Of a DNA stretch of 21,408 nucleotides, positions 1-6,914 are shown piece by piece. A model generated the notes under the pieces. The model saw only the letters and a program-made list of their open reading frames with translations. It did no database searches and was not told the DNA's origin. The position numbers and the translations under genes were made by a program. Origin of the DNA: JAEUMW01 sp039807745 (GTDB lineage Bacteria; Pseudomonadota; Gammaproteobacteria; Burkholderiales; JAEUMW01); the NCBI GenBank assembly GCA_039807745.1, contig JBDHRV010000054.1, forward strand, positions 1 through 21,408, written 5' to 3'. Every line of letters begins with the position of its first letter. The stretch's first letter is position 1.

Positions 1-148
1 GGTGATGGATCCGGTGCGGATCAGACGCTTTGGTGCCCGGGTCCGCACGACGGCGCTGGCGCTCGACTGGGAGCGGGTGGTGCAGCAGCTCGAAGCCGTC
101 TTGCTGACCGCGGTCGAAGTCGCCGCGGTCGAGCGCGCGCCGCTCTAA
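1..148 (+). CDS. C-terminal end of an unidentified protein (left-truncated)
   Basis: An open frame enters from the left edge (first whole codon at base 2) and ends at TAA 146-148, giving 48 visible residues. The tail is Arg-rich, then forms an amphipathic helix containing LDWERVVQQLEAVL. Tails of this shape (hydrophobic, Asp-Trp, then a helix) are common at the ends of GT-B family 4 glycosyltransferases, but this stretch is too short for a family call. It converges with pyrC, and the two stop codons overlap by 4 bases. The coding frame is supported only by its openness and by ending exactly where pyrC ends. Confidence 0.5.
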   Translation, partial: VMDPVRIRRFGARVRTTALALDWERVVQQLEAVLLTAVEVAAVERAPL

Positions 149-1176
149 ACCACCCGCCAGCTCACGGTGCCGCCGCTGCGCATGGGCACCAGCGTGCCGG
201 CACCGAACGGGAACTCCGCCGGCACCGCCCATGTTTCCCGCACCAGCGTGATGGTGTCGCCGTTCTTGGGCAGACCGTAGAAGAGCGGCCCGTGAATGCT
301 GGCAAAGCCTTCCAGGCGATCCAGGGCACCCGCGGCGGCGAACACCTCGGCATAGAGCTCGATGCCCGCATGCGCGGTGAAGATGCCGGCACAGCCGCAC
401 GCCACTTCCTTGGTATCGCGCGCGTGCGGCGCGCTGTCGGTGCCGAGGAAGAACTTCGGGCTCCCGCTCGTCGCCGCGTCGATCAGCGCCAGCCGATGCT
501 CTTCGCGCTTGAGGATCGGCAGGCAGTAGTGGTGCGGGCGTATGCCACCGGAGAACATGGCATTGCGATTGAGCAGCAGGTGGTGCGCGGTGATCGTGCC
601 GCCCACCCGCGCCGGCGTGCCGCGCACGAAGCGCACCGCCTCCTTCGTCGTGATGTGCTCGAGCACGACCCGCAGCCGCGGGTGGCGACCGAGCAGCGGC
701 GCGAGCGTGCGGTCGAGAAAGATCTTCTCGCGGTCGAACAGGTCGACCTCCGCGAAGGTGACCTCGCCATGCACGAGCAGCGGCAGGTTCACCTCCTCCA
801 TCGCCTCCAGGGCCGCCTGGCAACGCGCGAGGTCGGTGACACCGGACGCCGAGTTGGTGGTCGCGCCCGCCGGGTAGTACTTCACGCCGTGCACGACACC
901 GCTCTTCTTGGCCCGGATGACTTCCTCCGCCGTCGTGTCGTCCGTGAGATAAAGAGTCATCAGCGGCATGAAGCGGCTGTTGGCCGGCAGGGCAGCCAGA
1001 ATGCGGCGCCGGTACGCGAGCGCCAAGTCTGTCGTCGTGACGGGCGGGGTGAGGTTCGGCATGACGATCGCGCGGCCGAAGCGCTCGGCGGTGAACGGCA
1101 GGACGGCCCGCATCGCGTCCCCGTCGCGCAGATGCAGATGCCAGTCGTCCGGGCGCGTGATCGTCAAACGGGTCAT
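145..1176 (-). CDS. pyrC: Dihydroorotase, class II (E. coli PyrC type)
   Basis: Catalyses the reversible cyclisation of N-carbamoyl-aspartate to dihydroorotate, the third step of de novo pyrimidine synthesis, in the cytoplasm. The 343-aa product matches the usual class II length (about 345). The binuclear zinc site is complete: H13 and H15 in DWHLHLRDG, the carbamylated lysine K99 in VKYYPAGATTNSASG, H136 (LLVHGEV), H174 (VLEHITTKE) and the catalytic aspartate D247 (LGTDSAPH). The ATG start has a GGAGA Shine-Dalgarno 7 bases upstream. It is the last gene of a minus-strand series behind rsmI and the TRIC gene, but a 69-bp gap with a GC hairpin separates it from the latter, so it may have its own transcription. 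Confidence 0.97.
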   Translation of the reverse strand: MTRLTITRPDDWHLHLRDGDAMRAVLPFTAERFGRAIVMPNLTPPVTTTDLALAYRRRILAALPANSRFMPLMTLYLTDDTTAEEVIRAKKSGVVHGVKYYPAGATTNSASGVTDLARCQAALEAMEEVNLPLLVHGEVTFAEVDLFDREKIFLDRTLAPLLGRHPRLRVVLEHITTKEAVRFVRGTPARVGGTITAHHLLLNRNAMFSGGIRPHHYCLPILKREEHRLALIDAATSGSPKFFLGTDSAPHARDTKEVACGCAGIFTAHAGIELYAEVFAAAGALDRLEGFASIHGPLFYGLPKNGDTITLVRETWAVPAEFPFGAGTLVPMRSGGTVSWRVV

Positions 1177-1212
1177 CGAGACATCTCCAGAGCGTGCTGT
1201 CAGGCGGGGCTT

Positions 1213-1228
1213 GCCGCCCGGGGGCGGC
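1213..1228 (-). terminator. GC-rich hairpin between TRIC gene and pyrC
   Basis: A perfect inverted repeat, GCCGCC (1213-1218) with GGCGGC (1223-1228) and a 4-base loop, lies in the 69-bp gap just after the TRIC stop codon. No T-run follows on either strand, so it is at best a weak or Rho-assisted stop or an RNA-stabilising structure. Confidence 0.25.
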
Positions 1229-1245
1229 TGGCGCCCACAAGCATT

Positions 1246-1863
1246 TTACGTTCTCGGGCGCACCGTCAGCCATGCCGGATACGCGAGCTCGAAGCGGATC
1301 GCCGCCGAGCGCATGAGGAACAGGACGAGCGCCGAGGACAACGCAACGATCTCGCGCGCGTCCGGCAGTACCGGAATCAGCGCGGCATAGAGCAGCCCGC
1401 CCAGCAGGATCGGCGTGGCGTAAAGCTCCCTCCGGATGAGCAGCGTCGGTTCGCCGATCAGCACGTCGCGTATCAGTCCACCACCGATGCCCGTCACGAT
1501 GCCCATGACGACAGCCACCGGTGCGCCGTGGCCGAGTGCCAGCGTCTTGTCGATGGCGAGCACGGTGAAGAGCGCGCAGGCGAGCCCGTCGAGATAGAGC
1601 AGCAGGCTGTACGTGTCCCGCAGATGACGGTCGAGCGCGAACGCCACCACGGTCGCCGCCAGCGCCACGCTGACGTAGGTGAAGTCATTCAGCCAGTACA
1701 CGGGCACCCCGAGCACCATGTCGCGCACGGTGCCGCCGCCGACCGCCGTCACCACGCCGATCACCACCACGGCGAAGAGATCGAGATTGCGGTGAGCCGC
1801 GGCGAGCACTCCGGTCACCGCAAAGACAGCGATGCCGACCTGCCCCGCCCAGTAGGTAAACAT
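1246..1863 (-). CDS. TRIC-type trimeric cation channel family protein (UPF0126/YadS)
   Basis: A 205-aa inner-membrane protein with about seven hydrophobic segments. It consists of two homologous halves, each carrying the family signature: VTAVGGGTVRDMVLG (residues 38-52) and VTGIGGGLIRDVLIG (123-137). The glycine triplets (42-44 and 127-129) form the kinked pore helices in prokaryotic TRIC channels, which conduct potassium and other monovalent cations; the physiological role in bacteria is little known. The open frame extends further upstream, but that part overlaps rsmI and is charged and Arg-rich, so the start is the ATG at 1863-1861 opening with MFTYWAGQVGIAVFAVTG. It follows rsmI by 35 bp on the same strand and is probably co-transcribed. 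Confidence 0.9.
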   Translation of the reverse strand: MFTYWAGQVGIAVFAVTGVLAAAHRNLDLFAVVVIGVVTAVGGGTVRDMVLGVPVYWLNDFTYVSVALAATVVAFALDRHLRDTYSLLLYLDGLACALFTVLAIDKTLALGHGAPVAVVMGIVTGIGGGLIRDVLIGEPTLLIRRELYATPILLGGLLYAALIPVLPDAREIVALSSALVLFLMRSAAIRFELAYPAWLTVRPRT

Positions 1864-1898
1864 GTCTTCTGGCCCTCGTCGACGGTGATGGCGGCGCC

Positions 1899-2771
1899 TC
1901 AGTCGCGCTGCGCCTTGAGGGCGAGCGCGCGGGCGTACAGCCGATTGCGGCTTGCTCCGCAGATCGCGGTGGCGAGCGCGACCGCCTGCTTCAACGGCAA
2001 CTCGGCCAGCAGCACCCGCAGCACTCGCTCCGCGGCGGCGTCCTCTGTCGCGGATGCCGTCTCGAGCACTGCGCCGTCGACCAGCAGGACGAACTCGCCC
2101 TTCTCCCGGTTCGGGTCCGCCGCCACCCACGCTTCCGCTTCCGCCAGCCGACAGGTGTGGAACGACTCGAAACGCTTGGTGAGCTCGCGCGCGAGGGTGA
2201 CCGTGCGCTCGGGTCCGAGCGTGTCGCGCAGATCGGCGAGCGCCTCGCGGACGCGATGCGGCGCCTCGTAGAAGACGAGCAGGAAGGGCAGCGCGCGCAA
2301 GGTCTGCAGCGCTTTGCGCCGCGCCGCCGGGCGCGGCGGCAGGAAGCCGCAGAAGAGCACGCGGTCAGCCGTGCGTCCTGCCGCGGAGAGCGCCGCCACG
2401 GCCGCATTCGGCCCCGGTATCGGCGTCGCCTCGAACCCCGCGGCGCGTGCGGCCGACACGATCACCGCACCGGGATCCGAGAACCCCGGTGTGCCGGCGT
2501 CGGTGACGAGCGCGACGCGCTTGCCGTCGCGCAGCAGCGCCACGATCTCCCCGGCGGCGCGGTGCTCGTTGTGCGCGTGCGCGGCCATGAGCTTCGCCGG
2601 AATGGCGTGGTGCTGCAGCAGCTTGCGCGTCACCCGCGTGTCCTCGGCGGCGATCACGTCCACCGACCGCAGCACCGAGAGTGCGCGCAGGGTCACATCG
2701 CCCAGGTTTCCCAGGGGTGTCGCGACTACATATAATCTCGGGTCCCCGCCTTCGGTTCCGCCGTCATGCAA
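1899..2771 (-). CDS. rsmI: 16S rRNA (cytidine-1402 2'-O)-methyltransferase RsmI
   Basis: SAM-dependent tetrapyrrole-methylase-fold enzyme that 2'-O-methylates C1402 in the decoding centre of 16S rRNA. The 290-aa length agrees with E. coli RsmI (286). Family motifs seen: LYVVATPLGNLGD (13-25), AAEDTR (41-46), VTDAGTPGFSDPG (89-101), PGPNAAVAALSAAG (119-132) and FYEAPHR. The only start that keeps the complete N-terminus is a TTG at 2771-2769; no ATG or GTG lies between it and the first motif. This makes its first codons overlap the start of the divergent lpoA-like gene by 6 bp. The pairing with lpoA-yraN-diaA-dolP reproduces the E. coli yraL-yraM-yraN-yraO-yraP order. Confidence 0.95.
   Translation of the reverse strand: MHDGGTEGGDPRLYVVATPLGNLGDVTLRALSVLRSVDVIAAEDTRVTRKLLQHHAIPAKLMAAHAHNEHRAAGEIVALLRDGKRVALVTDAGTPGFSDPGAVIVSAARAAGFEATPIPGPNAAVAALSAAGRTADRVLFCGFLPPRPAARRKALQTLRALPFLLVFYEAPHRVREALADLRDTLGPERTVTLARELTKRFESFHTCRLAEAEAWVAADPNREKGEFVLLVDGAVLETASATEDAAAERVLRVLLAELPLKQAVALATAICGASRNRLYARALALKAQRD
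2731..2736 (+). promoter_or_regulatory. Consensus -10 box for the lpoA-like operon, inside rsmI
   Basis: A perfect TATAAT, rare in this GC-rich DNA, lies 29 bp before the lpoA-like ATG. A poor -35 candidate, TTTCCC at 2707-2712, lies 18 bp upstream. The site is within the first codons of the divergent rsmI gene, so transcription of the envelope operon would start inside it. Confidence 0.45.
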
Positions 2772-3836
2772 GGGCTGTTCACCTTCCTCGCCATCTTCGT
2801 CGCGTCACTATACGGACCTGCCCTGCAGGCGGCTACTGAATCCCTCGCGCCCACGCCCCACATCGCCCTGCTGCTGCCCACACAGTCGCCCGGCTTCGGC
2901 CGCTACGCCGACAGCGTGCGCCAGGGCGTGCTGGCAGCGGCAAAGGTGCAGGGGAAGGACGCACTGCCGGTGAAGGTGTACGGCATGGTCGACGAAGCAA
3001 AGGACGCCGTCGCCAACTACGATCTCGCCGTCGCACAGGGTGCGCGGGTCGTGATCGGCCCGATGACGCGGCCGGGCGTGAACGCGATCGTCGCCCACGG
3101 CTCGGTCACGATCCCCACGCTGGTCCTCAATCCGCCGGATGCGAGCCTTGCCATGCCGCCGTCTCTCTATGTGCTCGGGTTGCAGGCCGAACCGGAAGCG
3201 CGCCAGGTGGCCGCCTTTGCGCTCTCCGAGGGGCGCCGCGCAGCGCTCGTGGTCACCGCCGACACCCCCCTCGCCAAGCGCATTCAGGACGCCTTCACCG
3301 AAGCTTTCACGGCCCAGGGCGGACGCATCACCGCGGTGATGAAGCTGCCGGCGGATGCCAAGGCCCTGGGCAAGCTGCGAAGCACCCTCGCCGCGAGCGG
3401 CGCCGACATGATCTTCGTCGCGTGCGATGCCCAGCGCGCCCGTTTTCTGCGCGCCTTCGCCGACCGGAGCACGCCGTTCTACGGTACCTCCCAGCTCTAC
3501 GCCACGCGCGGCGACGCGATGATGATGAGCGATCTCGAGGGGGTGCGGTTCCTCGACATGCCCTGGATGGTGCAGCCCGATCACCCAGCGGTGATGGTCT
3601 ATCCGCGGCCCGCTGCGGCGTCCACCGGCAACGAGCAGGAACGCTTCTACGCGCTCGGCATCGACGCCTTTCGCGTAAGCCAGACCCTGCTCGACGCGCC
3701 GCCGCCCTCTGCCATGAGCCTGGACGGCGTGACCGGCCGCATCGATCTTTCGACCGGGCAGACGCTGGAACGAAGCCTGACGCCGGTGGAATTCGGTCCG
3801 GACCAGCCGCGGGTGCTCTCGCCGCTGCCACCGTGA
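2766..3836 (+). CDS. LpoA-like penicillin-binding protein activator (short form)
   Basis: Predicted exported protein of 356 aa with a type I periplasmic-binding-protein fold, like the C-terminal domain of LpoA (YraM), which activates PBP1A transpeptidation. The N-terminus is a signal peptide ending near PALQA at residue 22, followed by a typical fold start (PHIALLLPTQSPGFGRYADS), then VVIGPMTRPGVNAIV and the VPT/IPTLVLN-type strand. E. coli LpoA is about 680 aa with an N-terminal TPR domain; that domain is missing here. There is no lipobox cysteine, so the protein looks soluble rather than anchored in the outer membrane. An in-frame TAA at 2733-2735 excludes a longer form. It is first in the operon and coupled to yraN by a 4-base overlap. 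The family call rests largely on gene order plus fold-like motifs. Confidence 0.85.
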   Translation: MQGLFTFLAIFVASLYGPALQAATESLAPTPHIALLLPTQSPGFGRYADSVRQGVLAAAKVQGKDALPVKVYGMVDEAKDAVANYDLAVAQGARVVIGPMTRPGVNAIVAHGSVTIPTLVLNPPDASLAMPPSLYVLGLQAEPEARQVAAFALSEGRRAALVVTADTPLAKRIQDAFTEAFTAQGGRITAVMKLPADAKALGKLRSTLAASGADMIFVACDAQRARFLRAFADRSTPFYGTSQLYATRGDAMMMSDLEGVRFLDMPWMVQPDHPAVMVYPRPAAASTGNEQERFYALGIDAFRVSQTLLDAPPPSAMSLDGVTGRIDLSTGQTLERSLTPVEFGPDQPRVLSPLPP

Positions 3837-4174
3837 GCCTGAGCGGGCAGGCAGCGGAAACCGTCGCCGCCGAATTCCTGATCCGCCAGGGGCTCGCGAT
3901 CCTGCAGCGGAACTTCCGCTGCCGCTTCGGGGAGATCGACCTGATCGCCCGTGACGGCGACGCCGTCGTCTTCGTCGAAGTCCGCATGCGCGCTCGCGCC
4001 GGCTTTGGCGGTGCAGCCGAGAGCATCACCGCGGCCAAGCGTGCGCGGCTCGTCAAAACCGCCGGAGCTTATCTGGCGGGCCAGCGCAAGACGCCTCGCT
4101 GCCGCTTCGACGCCGTCCTGGTCTCCGGTCCGGACGGACGCATCGAGTGGATCCGGGATGCCTTCAGCGCTTAG
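3833..4174 (+). CDS. yraN: YraN family endonuclease-like protein (UPF0102)
   Basis: Small 113-aa cytoplasmic protein with the restriction-endonuclease-like (HJC-like) fold of the YraN family; its cellular role is unknown. The family core is present: GRGL-type helix start (AAEFLIRQGLAILQRNFRC), then FGEIDLIARDG (32-42) and VVFVEVR (45-51), giving the E34, D36 and E49 metal-site pattern. The usual lysine after VEV is arginine here (R51). The start is GTG at 3833, which overlaps the upstream stop as GTGA, a translational-coupling arrangement. An apparent longer frame reaching back to 3422 is an out-of-frame overlap with the lpoA-like gene. Confidence 0.92.
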   Translation: MSLSGQAAETVAAEFLIRQGLAILQRNFRCRFGEIDLIARDGDAVVFVEVRMRARAGFGGAAESITAAKRARLVKTAGAYLAGQRKTPRCRFDAVLVSGPDGRIEWIRDAFSA

Positions 4175-4211
4175 TCCGGAGACGGCAGCGGGCGGATGCC
4201 AGGCGCCTTCG

Positions 4212-4220
4212 TGCGATAAT
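4212..4220 (+). promoter_or_regulatory. Extended -10 candidate upstream of diaA/gmhA
   Basis: TGC followed by GATAAT (TGn extended -10 pattern) sits 29 bp before the SIS-protein ATG, in the 75-bp gap after yraN. This is the only gap in the operon, and the -10-to-ATG distance equals that before the lpoA-like gene. No convincing -35 is visible. Confidence 0.35.
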
Positions 4221-4249
4221 ACGCACCGCTTTGCTGCGGCATCACACGT

Positions 4250-4840
4250 ATGGACCTCATCGACCGAATAGGCACGCACTTCACCGACAGCGCCGAGCTC
4301 AAACTGCAGGCGGCCAGCGCCCTCGCGGGGCCGATCGCCGAGGCCGCGCAGCGTATGGTCCAGTGCCTGGTGAACGATGGCAAGATCATGAGCTGCGGCA
4401 ACGGCGGTTCTGCCGCCGACGCCCAGCACTTTGCGGCCGAAATGCTGAACCGCTTCGAGATGGAGCGTCCCGGGCTCGCGGCGATTGCGCTCACGACCGA
4501 TTCGTCGACGCTCACCTCGATCGCCAACGACTACGACTACAACCAGGTGTTTTCGAAGCAGGTGCGGGCGCTCGGGCAAACCCACGACGTTCTGCTCGCG
4601 ATCTCCACCAGCGGCAACTCGCGCAACGTAATGGAGGCGATCGTGGCCGCCCACGAGCGCAACCTCGGTGTGGTCGCCCTGACCGGCAAGGCCGGCGGAC
4701 AGATCGCCGCCATGCTCGAACCCGGCGATATCCATATCTGCGTCCCGGCTACCAATACCGCCCGCATCCAGGAAGTGCACCTGCTCACTCTGCACTGCCT
4801 GTGCGATGCCATCGATTGTCTTCTGCTCGGAGTGGAATGA
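4250..4840 (+). CDS. SIS-domain protein: DiaA / phosphoheptose isomerase (GmhA) family
   Basis: A 196-aa sugar-isomerase-domain protein. Two roles are known in this family: GmhA converts sedoheptulose 7-phosphate to D-glycero-D-manno-heptose 7-phosphate for LPS core, and DiaA binds DnaA and promotes replication initiation. Overall wording (FTDSAELKLQAA, KIMSCGNGGSAADAQHFAAE, NRFEMERPGLAAIALTTD, KQVRALGQTHDVLLAIST) and gene position after yraN are DiaA-like. The residues equivalent to the zinc and catalytic site of E. coli GmhA are all present, however: H60, E64, Q174 and H182. E. coli DiaA has serine at the E64 position. The protein may therefore be an active isomerase. The stand-alone rfaE2 at 8516-9010 shows that ADP-heptose synthesis exists in this genome. 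The stop overlaps the start region of the dolP-like gene. Confidence 0.9.
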   Translation: MDLIDRIGTHFTDSAELKLQAASALAGPIAEAAQRMVQCLVNDGKIMSCGNGGSAADAQHFAAEMLNRFEMERPGLAAIALTTDSSTLTSIANDYDYNQVFSKQVRALGQTHDVLLAISTSGNSRNVMEAIVAAHERNLGVVALTGKAGGQIAAMLEPGDIHICVPATNTARIQEVHLLTLHCLCDAIDCLLLGVE

Positions 4841-5409
4841 TGCAACTGCGCGTGCTCCTCGTGCTGCTGATGCTGGTCCCCGCCCTCGGCGGTTGTGTGG
4901 CGGCGGCCATCGTGGGCGTTGGCGCTGCCGGCGCGGCCGTCGGCTTCGACCGCCGTTCCACCGGTGCCTACACCGACGACGAGACCATCGAGTGGAAGAC
5001 GTCGCTTGCCATTCGCGAGAAGTTCGGGGACAAGGTCCACGTCAACGTCACCAGCTTCAACCGGATCGTGCTGCTGACCGGTGAGGTGCCAACCGAGGAA
5101 ATGCGGCAGGAAATCCAGAAGATCGCGCAGGGCACGAAGAGCGTGCGCGATGTCAGGAACGAGATCGCGGTCGGCCAGCCGACGACGCTGCAGAGCTGGA
5201 CCGACGATTCCTACATCTCGAGCAAGGTGATGGCGAATATGGTCGGCAACGCGGACGTCAACCAATACTACGTCAAGGTCGTCACCGAGAACGGTGTCGT
5301 CTACCTGATGGGTCTCGTGACCCGCAACGAGGGCGACGCGGCCGCCGCAGTGGCGGCCAATACGAGCGGCGTGAAGCGGGTGGTCAAGGTCTTCGAGTAC
5401 ACGGGATGA
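4840..5409 (+). CDS. dolP: DolP (YraP)-like lipoprotein with two BON domains
   Basis: Outer-membrane lipoprotein that in E. coli binds anionic phospholipids through its second BON domain and supports BAM function and envelope integrity. The 189-aa product has a signal peptide with lipobox LGGC (Cys19), a Gly/Ala-rich linker, BON1 at about 46-112 (KVHVNVTSFNRIVLLTGEV) and BON2 at about 121-189 (YYVKVVTENGVVYLMGLVTR). Two adjacent ATG codons occur at 4837 and 4840. The second is chosen because GGAG at 4829-4832 then has 7-base spacing; the first would give 4 and one extra Met. It overlaps the diaA/gmhA stop, and its own stop overlaps the next gene as ATGA. Confidence 0.93.
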   Translation: MQLRVLLVLLMLVPALGGCVAAAIVGVGAAGAAVGFDRRSTGAYTDDETIEWKTSLAIREKFGDKVHVNVTSFNRIVLLTGEVPTEEMRQEIQKIAQGTKSVRDVRNEIAVGQPTTLQSWTDDSYISSKVMANMVGNADVNQYYVKVVTENGVVYLMGLVTRNEGDAAAAVAANTSGVKRVVKVFEYTG

Positions 5410-5816
5410 GCACCGCCAGGCAGGCGGGATGCGCCGCCCTGTGCGCGGTCGTGCTCGGCACCGCCGCGCTCGCGGCTTCTCCGCTCGACGGGCGCTGGAC
5501 ACTCACCGACCGGCGTGCGCTGGGCGGCAGCGCAGGCGATGGCGGGCCGGAGGTCACGCTGGAGATCGAGGGCGGCAACATTGCCGCGAGCGCCGGCTGC
5601 AACCGTGCCGCCGGGAGCATCAAGGAGCAGGCCGGACGACTCCAGATCGGGCCGCTTGCGAGCACCATGATGGCGTGCCCGCCCGCAGTCGCGAAGATCG
5701 AGGCGCGGTATTTCGGCGTGCTCGAGCGCGGACCGTCCTGGCGCATCGACGGCGACCGTCTCACGCTCTCCGCGGCTGGCGATACCCTCACCTTCGAGCG
5801 CACGCCCGGCAAGTGA
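5406..5816 (+). CDS. META domain (HslJ-like) exported protein
   Basis: A 136-aa protein with an N-terminal signal peptide (about 23 residues, ending near ALAAS) and one META/DUF306 domain. Family marks are LDGRWTLT near residue 27, GCNR (64-67), STMMACP (86-92) and a following Glu-rich helix (KIEARYFGVLE). C65 and C91 are placed as in other META proteins. No lipobox is seen, so it is probably periplasmic. HslJ in E. coli is linked to heat and novobiocin resistance; the molecular role of the domain is not established. It is the last gene of the envelope operon, joined to dolP by a 4-base ATGA overlap, and it is followed by a hairpin. Confidence 0.85.
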   Translation: MSTARQAGCAALCAVVLGTAALAASPLDGRWTLTDRRALGGSAGDGGPEVTLEIEGGNIAASAGCNRAAGSIKEQAGRLQIGPLASTMMACPPAVAKIEARYFGVLERGPSWRIDGDRLTLSAAGDTLTFERTPGK

Positions 5817-5826
5817 TCGCCCCGAG

Positions 5827-5846
5827 GCCTGACCCCGAGGTCAGGC
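5827..5846. terminator. Bidirectional hairpin between convergent genes
   Basis: A perfect 8-bp inverted repeat, GCCTGACC (5827-5834) and GGTCAGGC (5839-5846) with a 4-base loop, lies 10 bp after the META stop and spans the last codons and stop of the convergent TerB-DUF697 gene. It lacks T-runs, but its place between two convergent genes fits a shared transcription stop. Confidence 0.5.
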
Positions 5847-6761
5847 GTCGCGCACCAGGGTAGCGATATTTCTCGCGTCCAGCGTCTTCGCCTTGTCCTG
5901 AATCTGGCTCGCGAGCCTGGCCTGCAACGTCTTCGCTTCCTCCGCCATGGTGGCAAACACCTGCTTCAGCCGCACCGCATCGAGCGTGCGTCCGTCGGCG
6001 TAGTACGCGCTCGCGACCTTGCCGAGCGCGTAGGTCGTGACGAACGAAAACGCGGAGCCCGTGGCCTGCCTTCCGGCCGCGCCGACGACCCCCCCGAGGC
6101 TGCCGAGAATGCCGCCGATGATCTTGCGCCCGATGTTCTCGACCACCTGCGACGTGAGGCCGACTCCGGCCGCCGCCGCGAAGTCCTTGATGCTGCTCTG
6201 GTCGAGCTGATAGCCATAGGACTGCCCGATGCGATACACCATCTTCATCTGCAGCGGAATGATCGCCATCGACGCTAGCGACTGCGGCAGCAGCTCGAGC
6301 GCACCGTTCAGCATCGCGTAATTGAGGATCATCCGGTCCTGCTCCGCGGCGTCAGGTGCCGGGCGGGTAGCTGCCGCCGGAGTCAGGGCGGTGGTACTGA
6401 CTGCGGTGGCCTCGCGCTCGAACGCTTCTGCGGGGCCGGCGTCGAGCTCGAGCGCCCGGCGCAGGTCGGCGAGAAATGCGGCCTCCGCCGCATTCTCCGC
6501 GCCGTCGGCGTTGCACACGCAGACCGCGAGCTCGAAAGCCGGCTGCCGGGCCGCGGGGGAGAGGTTGGCGGCGATCTCGGCCAGCGCCGGGGTGCGCTCC
6601 CGTACCTCTTCCTCGAGCCGGCCCAGGTCGAGGTCGGACGCGTAAGGAAGCGTCTGCACGATGCGCTCCAGTTCCGCGCGTTCGCGCTCGTCTCTGCCGC
6701 CGTCGGCAAGTGCGGCCAGCAAACAAAGCTCGATGATCGACTGCTGCTCTTGCGGGGTCAT
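5841..6761 (-). CDS. TerB-like / DUF697 two-domain protein
   Basis: A 306-aa protein of unknown function. Residues 1-110 form an all-helical, acidic TerB-like domain (MTPQEQQSIIELCLLAALAD, then DADG-like CNADGAENAAEAAFL). An Ala/Pro/Thr-rich linker covers about 112-140. Residues 145-300 match the DUF697 (YcjF-related) family, with MKMVYRIGQSYGYQLD, GVGLTSQVVENIGRKIIGG, a glycine-rich hairpin (LGSLGGVVGAAGRQATG) and FVTTYALGKVASAYYADGR. DUF697 segments probably insert into or bind the membrane and are often tied to GTPases, but none is seen here. The ATG has a strong GGAGG 7 bases upstream and a good promoter at 6791-6819. It is transcribed alone, away from DUF883. Confidence 0.88.
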   Translation of the reverse strand: MTPQEQQSIIELCLLAALADGGRDERERAELERIVQTLPYASDLDLGRLEEEVRERTPALAEIAANLSPAARQPAFELAVCVCNADGAENAAEAAFLADLRRALELDAGPAEAFEREATAVSTTALTPAAATRPAPDAAEQDRMILNYAMLNGALELLPQSLASMAIIPLQMKMVYRIGQSYGYQLDQSSIKDFAAAAGVGLTSQVVENIGRKIIGGILGSLGGVVGAAGRQATGSAFSFVTTYALGKVASAYYADGRTLDAVRLKQVFATMAEEAKTLQARLASQIQDKAKTLDARNIATLVRDA

Positions 6762-6790
6762 GAGGAATCCTCCGTTGGTTCGGTGGCAAG

Positions 6791-6819
6791 CTTATAGAAG
6801 GTAATGGTGAACGTTGCAA
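6791..6819 (-). promoter_or_regulatory. Sigma70-type promoter for the TerB-DUF697 gene
   Basis: On the minus strand, TTGCAA (6819-6814) and TATAAG (6796-6791) are separated by exactly 17 bp, with the ATG about 30 bp downstream. This is the best-formed promoter in the window. Confidence 0.55.
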
Positions 6820-6856
6820 GCGTCATCGTGGATCACGGTACAAAGGGTCGCGCGGG

Positions 6857-6885
6857 TCGATTTCAGGCGCTGTCCTCCGTATAAT
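6857..6885 (+). promoter_or_regulatory. Promoter for the DUF883 gene
   Basis: A perfect TATAAT at 6880-6885 has a half-matching -35 (TCGATT, 6857-6862) at 17 bp spacing. The ATG of the DUF883 gene follows 29 bp after the -10, the same distance as before the lpoA-like and diaA/gmhA genes. Confidence 0.5.
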
Positions 6886-6914
6886 CGGTTCGTACCTGCA
6901 CAGAGGAACCCCCC

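Noticed and set aside
292..2271. A 659-codon plus-strand open frame across pyrC, the TRIC gene and rsmI
   Set aside because: It is antisense to three well-supported genes and its product is Arg/His-rich low-complexity text; long antisense frames are expected in GC-rich DNA.
3647..4795. A 382-codon minus-strand open frame opposite yraN and the SIS gene
   Set aside because: Antisense to two clear genes with overlapping stops and starts; composition is typical of a shadow frame.
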